Source: JACOMS01 sp964352785 (GTDB taxonomy: Bacteria > Pseudomonadota > Alphaproteobacteria > Caulobacterales > Maricaulaceae). From it: 64,000 nucleotides of DNA. Shown here one piece after another: positions 43,451 to 51,380 of the stretch (its first letter is position 1; each line of letters opens with the position of its first letter). A program made the position numbers and the translations under genes. The notes below the pieces were generated by a model, which did no database searches, had not been told where the DNA came from, and was given only the letters and a program-made list of their open reading frames with translations. Location of the stretch: NCBI GenBank assembly GCA_964352785.1, contig CAYGTI010000011.1:1-64000 (forward strand), in the 5' to 3' direction.

Positions 43451-43614
43451 GCTCACACTTTTCTATGAAAAGCCTCTTTCCTTCCATCCTTATATAAAAA
43501 GAAGTGATAGTAGTAAGGCCTGTGGATTTGTGGACTATATTAACCTTTTGATAACCTAAATTAATATGTCTTAAAATACCGCACATTTATCAACATGCAG
43601 GCTGTTGAATAGAT

Positions 43615-43623
43615 TTATCCACA
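43615..43623 (+). promoter_or_regulatory. DnaA box, perfect consensus
   Basis: TTATCCACA, the strongest DnaA box type, lies within the origin region. Reverse-oriented near-matches follow at 43670 and 43819. Confidence 0.85.
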
Positions 43624-43788
43624 TATATGGAACTTATGCTAAAAAGCGAACAAAATCTTGCGGTTTGTCGGTGGATAAAAGACTTAATAACATTGGATAA
43701 AAAATAATCCCCATTATACATCTTATTAAAATAAAAAAGAGTCACACTCTGTTAGTTTCGCGCATAAGCCGAAAGCTCACTCAACTTA

Positions 43789-43803
43789 TTAACAAAATCT
43801 TAA
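43789..43803 (+). promoter_or_regulatory. CtrA-type binding site in the origin
   Basis: TTAACAAAATCTTAA, followed by C, is a full match to TTAA-N7-TTAAC. In Caulobacter CtrA bound to such boxes silences the origin in swarmer cells. It lies about 55 bases before ppsR, so it could also control that operon. Confidence 0.72.
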
Positions 43804-43855
43804 CGCTCCAACTCCAACTGTGGACAAGCCGCATAGCCTTACATAGATATTACAC

Positions 43856-44692
43856 ATGAAAATACGTCCTAAGAACGTTTCCATTTATTTTCACGTCCAC
43901 CTTGTTTCTGATGCGACGGGCGAAACGCTTGTCGGTATGATGAAGGCGTCTTGCGCGCAATTTCAAAATGCCACAGCGCTCGAGCATATTCATGCTTTGG
44001 TACGCTCTGAAGAGCAAATGAACCAAGTGCTCCAAGACATTGAGGATAGGCCGGGCGTGGTTCTTTATACGATTACAAATGACGCGCAGCGTAAAAAACT
44101 TGAAGATCACTGTGCAGGGCTTGGTATTCCCTCTATTTCTATATTGGATGCGACGCTGGCCATGCTCGGGCGATATCTGGGCGCGGCGCAGTCTCACCAA
44201 GTTGCGGCCCAGCGCACGCTCGATTCCAACTATTATGACCGCATTGCTGCGCTGGATTATGCCATGGTGCACGATGACGGCCAGAATGTGCAAGGCCTCA
44301 AAGACGCAGAGATCATTTTGCTCGGCGTCAGCCGAACCTCAAAAACCCCGACTAGTATTTATTTGGCTAATCGAGGGTTTCGCACAGGGAATATTCCGCT
44401 CGTGCCGGGCATGCCGCTCCCTGCGATTTTGCAAACATTTGATAAACCCTTTATTGTCGGGCTTGTGGCGTCTCCTGACCGGATTGTTCAAATCCGTCAA
44501 CAACGCCTCGTGGGACTTAATGAAAAAGGCGTGACAGACTATGTTGATCAAGACCGGGTACGTGATGAAATGCGCCAAGCTAAACGGCTCTTTGTCAAAC
44601 ATGGCTACGCGGTTGTTGATGTGACGCGGCGCTCAATCGAGGAAACATCCGCGCAAATTATAAACCTGTACCAAAAACGGGAAAACAAATGA
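43856..44692 (+). CDS. ppsR: Pyruvate phosphate dikinase / PEP synthase regulatory protein (DUF299)
   Basis: A 278-residue bifunctional serine/threonine kinase and pyrophosphorylase that switches PPDK or PEP synthase activity. The N-terminal VHLVSDATGETLVGMMKA and the central P-loop LGVSRTSKTPTSIYLA are the family signatures; DYVDQDRVRDEM and VDVTRRSIEETSAQI close it. It is the first gene right of the origin and opens an operon in which each stop overlaps the next start by four bases (ATGA) through coaE. Confidence 0.95.
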   Translation: MKIRPKNVSIYFHVHLVSDATGETLVGMMKASCAQFQNATALEHIHALVRSEEQMNQVLQDIEDRPGVVLYTITNDAQRKKLEDHCAGLGIPSISILDATLAMLGRYLGAAQSHQVAAQRTLDSNYYDRIAALDYAMVHDDGQNVQGLKDAEIILLGVSRTSKTPTSIYLANRGFRTGNIPLVPGMPLPAILQTFDKPFIVGLVASPDRIVQIRQQRLVGLNEKGVTDYVDQDRVRDEMRQAKRLFVKHGYAVVDVTRRSIEETSAQIINLYQKRENK

Positions 44693-45285
44693 GTCTGCCC
44701 ATTATTTTAGCCTCCGGTAGTCAAATTCGCCGGGATATTATGGTATCAGCCGGGCTGGAGTTTGATGTGATCACCCGCCCGGTTGACGAGGCCGCGATAA
44801 AAACCGCGATGCTGCAACAAGGCGCTCTGCCTAGAGATATAGCCGACGCGCTCGCTGAAGCTAAGTCTGTGCGTGTCAGCCGGGAGGTTGCGGGTCTTGT
44901 GATTGGCGCTGACCAGATCATGGTTATGGACGGGCATGTTTTTGATAAACCTAAAACTATGACCGAAGCGAGAGAGCGGCTTTTATCCATGCGAGGCAAA
45001 AACCACCACCTTATTGGCGGGGTTGTGATTTGCGAGGATGGACATGCCGTTTGGCGTCATATCTCTAAAACCACCCTGACCGTGCGGGAGTTTAGCGAAG
45101 CGTTTTTGGATGAGTATTTGGCTCAAGAGGGCGAGATCCTCTTGAAAAGCGTTGGCGCTTACCGCTTTGAAGGGCGCGGCGCGCAGCTTTTCTCTCATGT
45201 TGAAGGCGACTTTTTCTCAATTTTGGGATTGTCCTTATTACCTGTGCTTGATTATTTACGGCTCCGCGGCGCGGTGTCGTCATGA
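44689..45285 (+). CDS. Maf-like nucleotide pyrophosphatase
   Basis: A 198-residue Maf/Ham1-type protein that hydrolyses non-canonical or excess nucleoside triphosphates to monophosphates and pyrophosphate. ILASGSQIRRDIMVSAG is the phosphate-binding motif; GADQIMVMDGHVFDKP holds the acidic metal site, and GKNHHLIGGVVIC follows. It overlaps ppsR and aroE by four bases each. The exact subfamily (YhdE, YceF) cannot be settled from motifs alone. Confidence 0.93.
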   Translation: MSLPIILASGSQIRRDIMVSAGLEFDVITRPVDEAAIKTAMLQQGALPRDIADALAEAKSVRVSREVAGLVIGADQIMVMDGHVFDKPKTMTEARERLLSMRGKNHHLIGGVVICEDGHAVWRHISKTTLTVREFSEAFLDEYLAQEGEILLKSVGAYRFEGRGAQLFSHVEGDFFSILGLSLLPVLDYLRLRGAVSS

Positions 45286-46151
45286 GCGGTTCGGCCTTAA
45301 AGTTAGCGGGTGTGTGCGGCTGGCCGATACACCAATCTCTCTCGCCGTTGCTGCACAGTTATTGGCTCAAAGAAATGGGTATCAAAGGGGCTTATGTGCC
45401 TTTTGCTGTTCGGCCCGACAAAGCTCGGGACGCATTTAGATCGCTAAAACGTACATCCATTGTCGGTGTGAATGTCACTATGCCGCTTAAATATGATGCT
45501 TATGACGCGGCGGACGAAGCCACGCCTGATGCGCGAAAGCTGGGCGTTGCCAACTGTCTTTATAAGCGCGGCGATAAGCTTGTCGCCCACAACACAGACC
45601 TGGAAGGTTTTGCCGCGCCGCTGCTCAAAGCCTTCGGCGCGCATGCTGTAATGAATGTTCCGGCCTTGGTAATTGGCACGGGCGGCGCGTCCCAGGCTGT
45701 TATTGGGGCTCTGCTCTCGCTCAATTGTCCTGAAATCCGGCTTGCGGGACGCACGGACGAAAAAGCCGAAGAGCTGGCAGCAATGGTCAATGTGCCCAGC
45801 CTTTACGCCGTGCCGTGGGAGGCGCGTCACCAAGCGGTTGCGACGGCGGGCCTAATAATTAACGCGAGCGGCGGCGGCATGAAAGGCAAATCCGAGTTGG
45901 ACCTTAGCCTCTCCAGCGCAAGCGACGGCACGTTCATTTATGATTTGATCTATACGCCCCGCCAAACCGGACTTTTAAATAAGGCCGAACGCCGGGGTCT
46001 TCCTTATTTAGGCGGGCTGGATATGCTGATCGCGCAGGCGCGGCCGTCCTTTAAACTTTTTTATGGGCAGCGTCCGCCGGATGATTTGGATCCTACCCCG
46101 TTGCTCTTAGCTGCGCTCGAGCCTGCCGCGCGTCCGGCTTTTGCCGCATGA
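45282..46151 (+). CDS. aroE: Shikimate dehydrogenase AroE
   Basis: A 289-residue NADPH-dependent enzyme reducing 3-dehydroshikimate to shikimate in aromatic amino acid synthesis. The substrate loop SLSPLLHSYWL, the catalytic Lys in VNVTMPLKYDAYD, the Asp in HNTDLEGFAAPL and the nucleotide motif VIGTGGASQAVIGALL are visible. It starts with an ATGA overlap with maf and ends with an ATGA overlap with coaE. Confidence 0.96.
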   Translation: MSGSALKLAGVCGWPIHQSLSPLLHSYWLKEMGIKGAYVPFAVRPDKARDAFRSLKRTSIVGVNVTMPLKYDAYDAADEATPDARKLGVANCLYKRGDKLVAHNTDLEGFAAPLLKAFGAHAVMNVPALVIGTGGASQAVIGALLSLNCPEIRLAGRTDEKAEELAAMVNVPSLYAVPWEARHQAVATAGLIINASGGGMKGKSELDLSLSSASDGTFIYDLIYTPRQTGLLNKAERRGLPYLGGLDMLIAQARPSFKLFYGQRPPDDLDPTPLLLAALEPAARPAFAA

Positions 46152-46741
46152 TCATTATCGGCTTGACAGGCTCCATTGGAATGGGGAAATCGACGACAGC
46201 AGCGATGTTCAGAGACGCCGGGTGCCCTGTCTTTGACGCGGACGCGGCGGTGCATGATCTGTACGCTCAAAACGGAGCGGCCGTGCCGTTAATTCGCGCG
46301 GTCTTCCCGGATGCCATCCAAAATGGCGCGGTCGACCGGGCGGTGCTGGGCGCTCACATGCGCGCCGACCCGTTTAATTTGCCAGTCCTCGAGAGCTTCA
46401 TTCATCCCATGGTCGCAAGGCTTCGCGCGGACTTTTTGGCAAAGGCCGAGAATAGCGGCGCAGATATTGTTGTTTTTGATGTGCCGCTTTTGTTTGAAAC
46501 AGGCGGTGATAAGCATGTCGATAAGATTGTTGTTGTGACGGCTCCTGAAAACGTACAGCGAGACCGCGTCCTAGCCCGCCCCGGCATGACGCAGGCTTTG
46601 TTTGAGTCCCTGCTCGCGCGGCAAACACCCGACGCGCAGAAACGCGCCCGCGCGGATTTTCTGATCCAGACCGATAAAGGGCTGGAACAGGCCCGCGAAC
46701 AAGTGCAGTCTATTCTCAAGGATATCAGATTGGGGACATAA
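46148..46741 (+). CDS. coaE: Dephospho-CoA kinase CoaE
   Basis: A 197-residue P-loop kinase for the last step of coenzyme A synthesis. IIGLTGSIGMGKSTTAAMF is the Walker A motif, with DADAAVHDLYA and VFDVPLLFETG following. The start overlaps the aroE stop, and dnaQ begins four bases after its end. Confidence 0.96.
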   Translation: MIIIGLTGSIGMGKSTTAAMFRDAGCPVFDADAAVHDLYAQNGAAVPLIRAVFPDAIQNGAVDRAVLGAHMRADPFNLPVLESFIHPMVARLRADFLAKAENSGADIVVFDVPLLFETGGDKHVDKIVVVTAPENVQRDRVLARPGMTQALFESLLARQTPDAQKRARADFLIQTDKGLEQAREQVQSILKDIRLGT

Positions 46742-46745
46742 AGGC

Positions 46746-47471
46746 ATGATAGGCAAGCGCGAGATTGTTTTTGATACGGAAACAACAGGGTTTGACGCCA
46801 AAGGCCTTGATAAGGTCACAGAAATTGGCTGCGTCGAGGTCATCGACTTTATTCCGACGGGTAAGACCTACCATACTTATCTGGACCCTCAGCGCGACGT
46901 GCCGGAAAAAGTCACAGAAATCACAGGGCTGACGCGGGAGTTTCTCACCGGAAAACCGCTCTTTGCCGATGCCGCGCAGGACTTCCTTGATTTTGTCGGT
47001 GAGAGTCCGTTGGTGGCCCATAATGCGGACTTTGACAGGGGTTTTATCAATGCTGAGCTCGAGCGCGCAGGTTTTGACCCCATTCCGAAAAAGCGGTTTG
47101 TAGATACGCTGCGGATTGCGCGCTCTAAATTTCCCGGATCGCCCGCCTCCCTTGATGCGCTGTGTAAACGTTTTAACATTTCCCTGACCAGCCGTAGCAA
47201 GCACGGGGCTATTGTTGATGCTGAGCTTCTCGCCGAAGTTTATCTTGATCTGAATGGCGGCCGGATGCGCTCGCTTAAATTTGAAGACCAACACGCCGGG
47301 CCGGACACAGCGCTGGTACCCATTGCCAAAACCCGCCCTGTTCCGCTCGCCCCGCTCTTAAGCGAGACTGAGCAAAACGCACATGCGGCGTGGATCACAT
47401 CTATGGGCGGCGAGGATGAGACCATGATGTGGCAATATTATTGGAACAAGTCCGCACGGCGAAAAGCCTAA
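46746..47471 (+). CDS. dnaQ: DNA polymerase III epsilon subunit (3'-5' exonuclease)
   Basis: A 241-residue DEDDh exonuclease that proofreads for the replicative polymerase. EIVFDTETTGFD supplies the first Asp and Glu, LVAHNADFDRGFINAEL the third acidic residue, and RSKHGAIVDAELLAEVYLDL the His and last Asp. The C-terminal tail should bind the alpha subunit. It ends the ppsR-maf-aroE-coaE-dnaQ operon, the same order as I recall to the right of the Caulobacter origin. Confidence 0.95.
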   Translation: MIGKREIVFDTETTGFDAKGLDKVTEIGCVEVIDFIPTGKTYHTYLDPQRDVPEKVTEITGLTREFLTGKPLFADAAQDFLDFVGESPLVAHNADFDRGFINAELERAGFDPIPKKRFVDTLRIARSKFPGSPASLDALCKRFNISLTSRSKHGAIVDAELLAEVYLDLNGGRMRSLKFEDQHAGPDTALVPIAKTRPVPLAPLLSETEQNAHAAWITSMGGEDETMMWQYYWNKSARRKA

Positions 47472-47512
47472 CTTAATACCCTCAACACACAAACTAAAAA
47501 GAGAGACACATT

Positions 47513-47977
47513 ATGCCCGACCCTGATTTGGTTTTCAGTCTTGTAAACGCGGCGGTAATTCCTGCGTGGGCCTTGTTGATCTTGTTTCCCAAGCTGAGCT
47601 GGACGCAAAAAGTGGCGCACGCCGCGCTCTATCCGCTCGTACTGGGCTCGCTTTACCTTATTTATATGCTGTATATGTATTTTTACGTGCCTGCGAACCC
47701 CGAGGCGAGTTTCATGTCGATAAAGGGCGTACAGACCTTGTTCTCCCATCCGATCGGTATGGTGATTGGCTGGACGCACTATCTGGTGTTTGATTTATTT
47801 GTCGGCGCGTGGATTGGCCGGGATAGCCAAAGACGCGGGATCAACCATCTCGCGGTTGTGCCCTGCTTGCTCTTTACCTTTATGCTCGGCCCCATCGGGC
47901 TCTTGATGTATCTTCTTTTGCGTAAATTCACCCAAAAAGGCGGGTGGAGCCTAGATGAGGGAGGTTTAGCGGGGTAA
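47513..47977 (+). CDS. ABA4-like (DUF4281) membrane protein
   Basis: A 154-residue protein with four membrane helices. The pattern FSLVNAAVIPAWALLILFP, HPIGMVIGWTHYLVFDLFVGAWIGRDSQRRGI and LLFTFMLGPIGLLMYLLLR is that of the ABA4-like family, named after a plant protein needed for neoxanthin formation. Its bacterial role is not established; a carotenoid link is possible but no carotenoid gene is nearby. Confidence 0.82.
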   Translation: MPDPDLVFSLVNAAVIPAWALLILFPKLSWTQKVAHAALYPLVLGSLYLIYMLYMYFYVPANPEASFMSIKGVQTLFSHPIGMVIGWTHYLVFDLFVGAWIGRDSQRRGINHLAVVPCLLFTFMLGPIGLLMYLLLRKFTQKGGWSLDEGGLAG

Positions 47978-48070
47978 GGTTAGGCCTGTTTTCTGAATGC
48001 GGGCTTAACGTGAACTTCAGAGCGCATTCAGCCTCTTTTTGTGATATAGAGTTATTCAAAGGGGAAAATT

Positions 48071-48778
48071 ATGAAACTGTCACACATATTAATTGCCAGC
48101 GGCTCAGCGGTATTATGGCTTGGCGCGCCGTCTATGGCGCAGGTTACTAAGGTAAAACCCGTACCGCGAGATGTAAAACCAGATGAAAACACTGCGGGGC
48201 AAACCCCTATCAAGGTTCCTCGCCGCCAACCCGGCGGTAATATCGGTCCGTCCGGAGGGCCAACCCAGTTAAATGTGGGGGCTCTTATAAATATAGAACC
48301 GGGCTCGATGAGCCGCAAATCCCAGCAAATCCTTAAAATTTGCCGTTATGACTGGCAGCTCGAAGCCTATAAAAGGATAGCCGACTATGACGGACCCTAT
48401 AGCGGCGAAACAAACAGGGTAGATGAGCGGCTGGTGCTTACCGGGACAACATCTAAAGCCGACGCGTATCACATTGACAGCTATGTCGCGTCTCGCAGAA
48501 TGGGAGACCACGATAATGCCAAAGACTTGGAAGCCGTGACTCTGTATTCAAAAGAAGGGATTAAAAACTCTGTTGAGGTTCATTACAGGGAGGGTTCAGC
48601 CTCTATAAATGTGCCACAGCGCACCATGGATTGGGTAACAAAATCTGTGGATGAGAAAAAAGGGGTTTGCGTCGGCATCGGGCATACGCTCGGAGCCTAT
48701 ATGTCAGGCTCGAGCCGGTTGACCCCGGAAACGAGCGAGGCCTATGTCTGGACGGGCTCTGAATGCAGATGCCGATAG
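48071..48778 (+). CDS. Secreted protein of unknown function
   Basis: A 235-residue protein with a signal peptide ending around residue 23 (APSMAQ), then a basic Pro-rich linker (TPIKVPRRQPGGNIGPSGG) and a mixed domain containing four Cys (ILKICRYDW, GVCVGIG, and the final ECRCR). No family was recognised. It has a good GGGGAA ribosome site. It stands alone, converging with hslV, with only six bases between the stops. Confidence 0.72.
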   Translation: MKLSHILIASGSAVLWLGAPSMAQVTKVKPVPRDVKPDENTAGQTPIKVPRRQPGGNIGPSGGPTQLNVGALINIEPGSMSRKSQQILKICRYDWQLEAYKRIADYDGPYSGETNRVDERLVLTGTTSKADAYHIDSYVASRRMGDHDNAKDLEAVTLYSKEGIKNSVEVHYREGSASINVPQRTMDWVTKSVDEKKGVCVGIGHTLGAYMSGSSRLTPETSEAYVWTGSECRCR

Positions 48779-48784
48779 ACAAGC

Positions 48785-49360
48785 CTAATTCGCGTCGAGC
48801 GTCTCAATCGTCAGATTGTTATTGGTAAAGACGCAAATCCGGTCCGCAATAGCCATAGCCTTGCGCGCGAGCGTTTCGGCGTCGTCTTCATAGGCGTCCA
48901 TTGCGAGGGCGGCGGCAAGCGCAAAGTTTCCGCCTGAGCCAATAGCGGTGATCCCAGAGCCGCTCTCGGCGGTGTCCGGCTCGACCACGTCGCCGTTCCC
49001 GGTCAGCACATAAGTCTGGGACTTATCCGCGACAATCATCATCGCTTGTAATTGCCGTAAATATTTATCCGTGCGCCAATCCTTGGCGAGCTCGACACAT
49101 GCGCGGGCAAGCTGCGTAGGGTATTGTTCTAGTTTAGCTTCAAGCCGTTCCAGCAAGGCAAACGCATCAGCGGTCGCTCCGGCGAACCCTGTAATGACCT
49201 GACCGCCCGCAATGCGCCGGACTTTGCGCGCGCCGGCTTTCATAACCGTATTGCCAGCGCTAACCTGTCCGTCGCCTACGACGACAACTTTGCCATTTTT
49301 GCGTACCGTTAAAATCGTCGTCCCGCGCCAGAGCGAGGCGTCCGCATAATCCTGTGTCAT
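48785..49360 (-). CDS. hslV: ATP-dependent protease subunit HslV (ClpQ)
   Basis: A 191-residue threonine protease of the proteasome-like HslUV complex. A propeptide of about 13 residues precedes the catalytic Thr14 in WRGTTILTVRKNGKVVVVGDGQVS; the AGGQVITGFAGATADAFALLERLE and AIGSGGNFALAAALAM blocks are diagnostic. The partner ATPase hslU is not next to it: the downstream neighbour is a convergent unrelated gene, although in most proteobacteria the two form an operon. Confidence 0.95.
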   Translation of the reverse strand: MTQDYADASLWRGTTILTVRKNGKVVVVGDGQVSAGNTVMKAGARKVRRIAGGQVITGFAGATADAFALLERLEAKLEQYPTQLARACVELAKDWRTDKYLRQLQAMMIVADKSQTYVLTGNGDVVEPDTAESGSGITAIGSGGNFALAAALAMDAYEDDAETLARKAMAIADRICVFTNNNLTIETLDAN

Positions 49361-49412
49361 ATCATTCTCCGTATTTCAGAGAGATGGGGAGGGAGGCGGT
49401 TTAGGTCAAGGC

Positions 49413-50048
49413 TTATTGATTATCTGTATCGACTTCAAATACACCCGTATCGGTATTTTTGAAGAACCGTGAACCAGGCGCAGAATCTAATAGATGAACG
49501 AAGCTATCATCCGAGTTCAAGACTTTTCCCAAGGCTACATATAGTGGTTTTTCATTCTCATACTGCTCATCCGTCATCGATGATACATCTCCGCGAATAC
49601 GCCACCCACTGTCGGGATATTTATCGTCTTCAGATCCCATGTTAGGCTCTTCCCGATAAATATATTGAACTTGAATACCATCATTAACAACACATGCATC
49701 TACAAGACACCGCTCCCAATTTTGTTTGATTTTCTGCTTACTCAAATTAGCTAAAATGGCGGAGGTTCTTGAATTACCCCAATCTATACCCATAATATGA
49801 TAATCAAAAAAACTTATAGAGGCACCTGCTTTTAGGTAGGGCATGTCAAAAGGGTCGTTATTGAGAAAGCCTTCTAGTGCTTTGTTATCCCTTTTGAAAA
49901 CGTTTACCCACATACGCTCAACTCCCGAGTCCCCTCGAAACAAGAGTTTTACGCTATCCCCGACATTAACAGCATTAATGTGGTCTTCAGGCGGTAGGTA
50001 AAATGTATATGGAGCGTCTTTAGCAATTGGGCGGGGGTCATCCAACAC
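49413..50048 (-). CDS. DUF2314/DUF2185-type (Imm33-like) protein, start uncertain
   Basis: About 211 residues from GTG 50048. The first half (DSVKLLFRGDSGVERMWVNVF, LNNDPFDMPYLKAGASISF) resembles DUF2314; the second (CVVNDGIQVQYIYREEP, DSGWRIRGDVSSMTDE, LLDSAPGSRFFKNTDTGVFEV) resembles DUF2185, a family with immunity-protein (Imm33) members. Plausible coding continues upstream of GTG 50048 (KFIPDRIYSFYRKKFGSY) to the DUF1244 stop, but no ATG, GTG or TTG lies there, so the true start is either non-standard or lost. The gene is more AT-rich than its neighbours and sits in an otherwise conserved run, suggesting insertion. Confidence 0.65.
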   Translation of the reverse strand: MLDDPRPIAKDAPYTFYLPPEDHINAVNVGDSVKLLFRGDSGVERMWVNVFKRDNKALEGFLNNDPFDMPYLKAGASISFFDYHIMGIDWGNSRTSAILANLSKQKIKQNWERCLVDACVVNDGIQVQYIYREEPNMGSEDDKYPDSGWRIRGDVSSMTDEQYENEKPLYVALGKVLNSDDSFVHLLDSAPGSRFFKNTDTGVFEVDTDNQ

Positions 50049-50109
50049 ATAGGAACCAAACTTTTTTCGATAAAAACTATATATTCGATCAGGTATAAAC
50101 TTTGGCGCA

Positions 50110-50409
50110 CTAAGCCCCGCGTGCCTCAAAGGCAGCGAGCTGCTCGGGCGTGGCTTTGGGTTGGTGGTTTTCTTTCCATTGGGCGTAAGGCATGCCGTAG
50201 ATACGCTCTCGCGCCGCGTCCATGTCGACATTAACGCCTGCCTCATCAGCAGCGGATTTATACCATTTTGACAGGCAGTTGCGGCAAAACCCGGCCAAAA
50301 TCATTAAGTCGATATTTTGAACATCTTTGTTATTATCTAAATGCACAAGCAACCTGCGAAACGCGGCGGCATCGAGACTGTCTTGCTCACTTTGATTTAA
50401 ACCGGTCAT
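50110..50409 (-). CDS. DUF1244 family protein
   Basis: A 99-residue protein. AAFRRLLVHLDNNKDVQNIDLMILAGFCRNCLSKWYKSAA and RERIYGMPYAQWKENHQ are the recognisable family blocks, including a CxxC (FCRNC) that might bind metal. Function is unknown. ATG 50409 is chosen over an upstream TTG. It follows the Trm112 gene by nine bases in a minus-strand run. Confidence 0.9.
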   Translation of the reverse strand: MTGLNQSEQDSLDAAAFRRLLVHLDNNKDVQNIDLMILAGFCRNCLSKWYKSAADEAGVNVDMDAARERIYGMPYAQWKENHQPKATPEQLAAFEARGA

Positions 50410-50418
50410 AAGCAACCT

Positions 50419-50676
50419 TTAAATTTCGCGGGCTTCTTCGATGAGCAGGATCGGCACACCCTCGCGGATAGGGTAGGCGAGTTTGGCTTTTTTGGAGATA
50501 AGCTCATTCGCGCCGCGGTCAAACGTGAGCGGCCCGCGTGTTTTGGGGCAAATCAAAGCGCCCAGCATCATCGGATCAATAATTTGTTTGGGCGGCGCAC
50601 CTGTTTCAGGATCGGCGTATTTTGGTGCATCTGATTGTTTTTGGTCTGGGTTTTTCGGGTCTGTCTCTTTGGGCAT
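50419..50676 (-). CDS. Trm112 family protein
   Basis: An 85-residue protein with a flexible N-terminal extension of about 35 residues. The core MLGALICPKTRGPLTFDRGANELISKKAKLAYPIREGVPILLIEEARE is typical of bacterial Trm112/YcaR-type small proteins, which act as partners of methyltransferases in eukaryotes and have unclear roles in bacteria. Only one Cys of the usual CPxC motif remains (CPKT), so zinc binding at that site is doubtful. It lies eight bases after the LonN-domain gene. Confidence 0.9.
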   Translation of the reverse strand: MPKETDPKNPDQKQSDAPKYADPETGAPPKQIIDPMMLGALICPKTRGPLTFDRGANELISKKAKLAYPIREGVPILLIEEAREI

Positions 50677-50684
50677 AACTCAAC

Positions 50685-51362
50685 CTACTGTGTGGGCCTA
50701 CTATTTTCACCGCCCGGCATGGACGCATAAAGATGCATAAGACCGATGAGTAGCCTACGACGCTCCTCGGAATTGATGGCTTCAAGTAATGATTGCTTAT
50801 CTTGGGGTTTAAAAGGGCTTATCATAGAGGCCTGATCGACGAGGTTTGGCAGCGGAATTTCTGCAAGGCTGCTCCAATCAACCTTTACGCCCAGTGCTTT
50901 GGCGAGGGATTTCATTGCCACGGTTAGTGCGGCGCGGTCACTTCCGCCTTTGTCTAAAAAAGCTTCCGGCAGGCTTTTACTGTCATGAACATTGGCGTCA
51001 TCAGCAAATTCATCAAAACTGACGCGGGCCTGACGATAAGGTGTTGTCGTTTTAACTTCCGAGACAATTCGAAAGCGCTTAAGACCTTTGAGAACCACGA
51101 GATAACGCCCGTCATCCATTTCGGAGAATTGCGTAATTCGACCAAGCCCACCAATATCAGACAGCTCGCCATCTTCGCCCGTTTGCACCATACCGATGAG
51201 GCGCTCATGTTTGAGCGCGTCGTCAATCATGTTAAGATAACGCGGCTCAAATATATTGAGGGGCAACTCACAAGCCGGAAATAAAACAGTTCCGCTAAGA
51301 GGAAACAAAGCAATTATGTCCGGGTTGGTACGGCGTGTTAGGGCTTTGTAATGGGTGCTCAT
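50685..51362 (-). CDS. LON substrate-binding domain protein
   Basis: A 225-residue protein consisting of the Lon N-terminal (PUA-like) domain without the ATPase or protease parts. IIALFPLSGTVLFPACELPLNIFEPRYLNMIDDAL and GRITQFSEMDDGRYLVVLKGLKRFRIV are the signatures. Its role may be substrate recognition or chaperone-like. It is 18 bases downstream of the thioredoxin/TPR gene, a pairing that I recall in many alphaproteobacteria. Confidence 0.9.
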   Translation of the reverse strand: MSTHYKALTRRTNPDIIALFPLSGTVLFPACELPLNIFEPRYLNMIDDALKHERLIGMVQTGEDGELSDIGGLGRITQFSEMDDGRYLVVLKGLKRFRIVSEVKTTTPYRQARVSFDEFADDANVHDSKSLPEAFLDKGGSDRAALTVAMKSLAKALGVKVDWSSLAEIPLPNLVDQASMISPFKPQDKQSLLEAINSEERRRLLIGLMHLYASMPGGENSRPTQ

Positions 51363-51380
51363 CTCGCGTTAGTATACGGC

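Larger units (their letters stand above)
43457..43855. other. Probable chromosomal replication origin (oriC), hemE-ppsR intergenic
   Basis: This gap of about 400 bases is strongly AT-rich, especially 43681-43740, a candidate unwinding element. It contains one perfect DnaA box (43615-43623), two with one mismatch (43670-43678, reverse GGTGGATAA; 43819-43827, reverse TGTGGACAA) and weaker ones at 43521, 43529 and 43692. It also has one perfect CtrA box (43789-43803), one CtrA box with a single mismatch (43540-43555) and a GANTC methylation site at 43739. The flanking order matches the Caulobacter origin. No replication assay or skew was available. Confidence 0.85.

Noticed and set aside
43501..43560. 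TGTGGATTT (43521) and TGTGGACTA (43529) as strong DnaA boxes
   Set aside because: Each has two mismatches to TGTGGATAA, so they are at best weak sites and are only listed within the origin entry.
50049..50246. N-terminal 66 residues of the long frame at the DUF2185-type gene
   Set aside because: The first 45 residues overlap the DUF1244 gene out of frame and look non-coding; only the part after the DUF1244 stop may be real.
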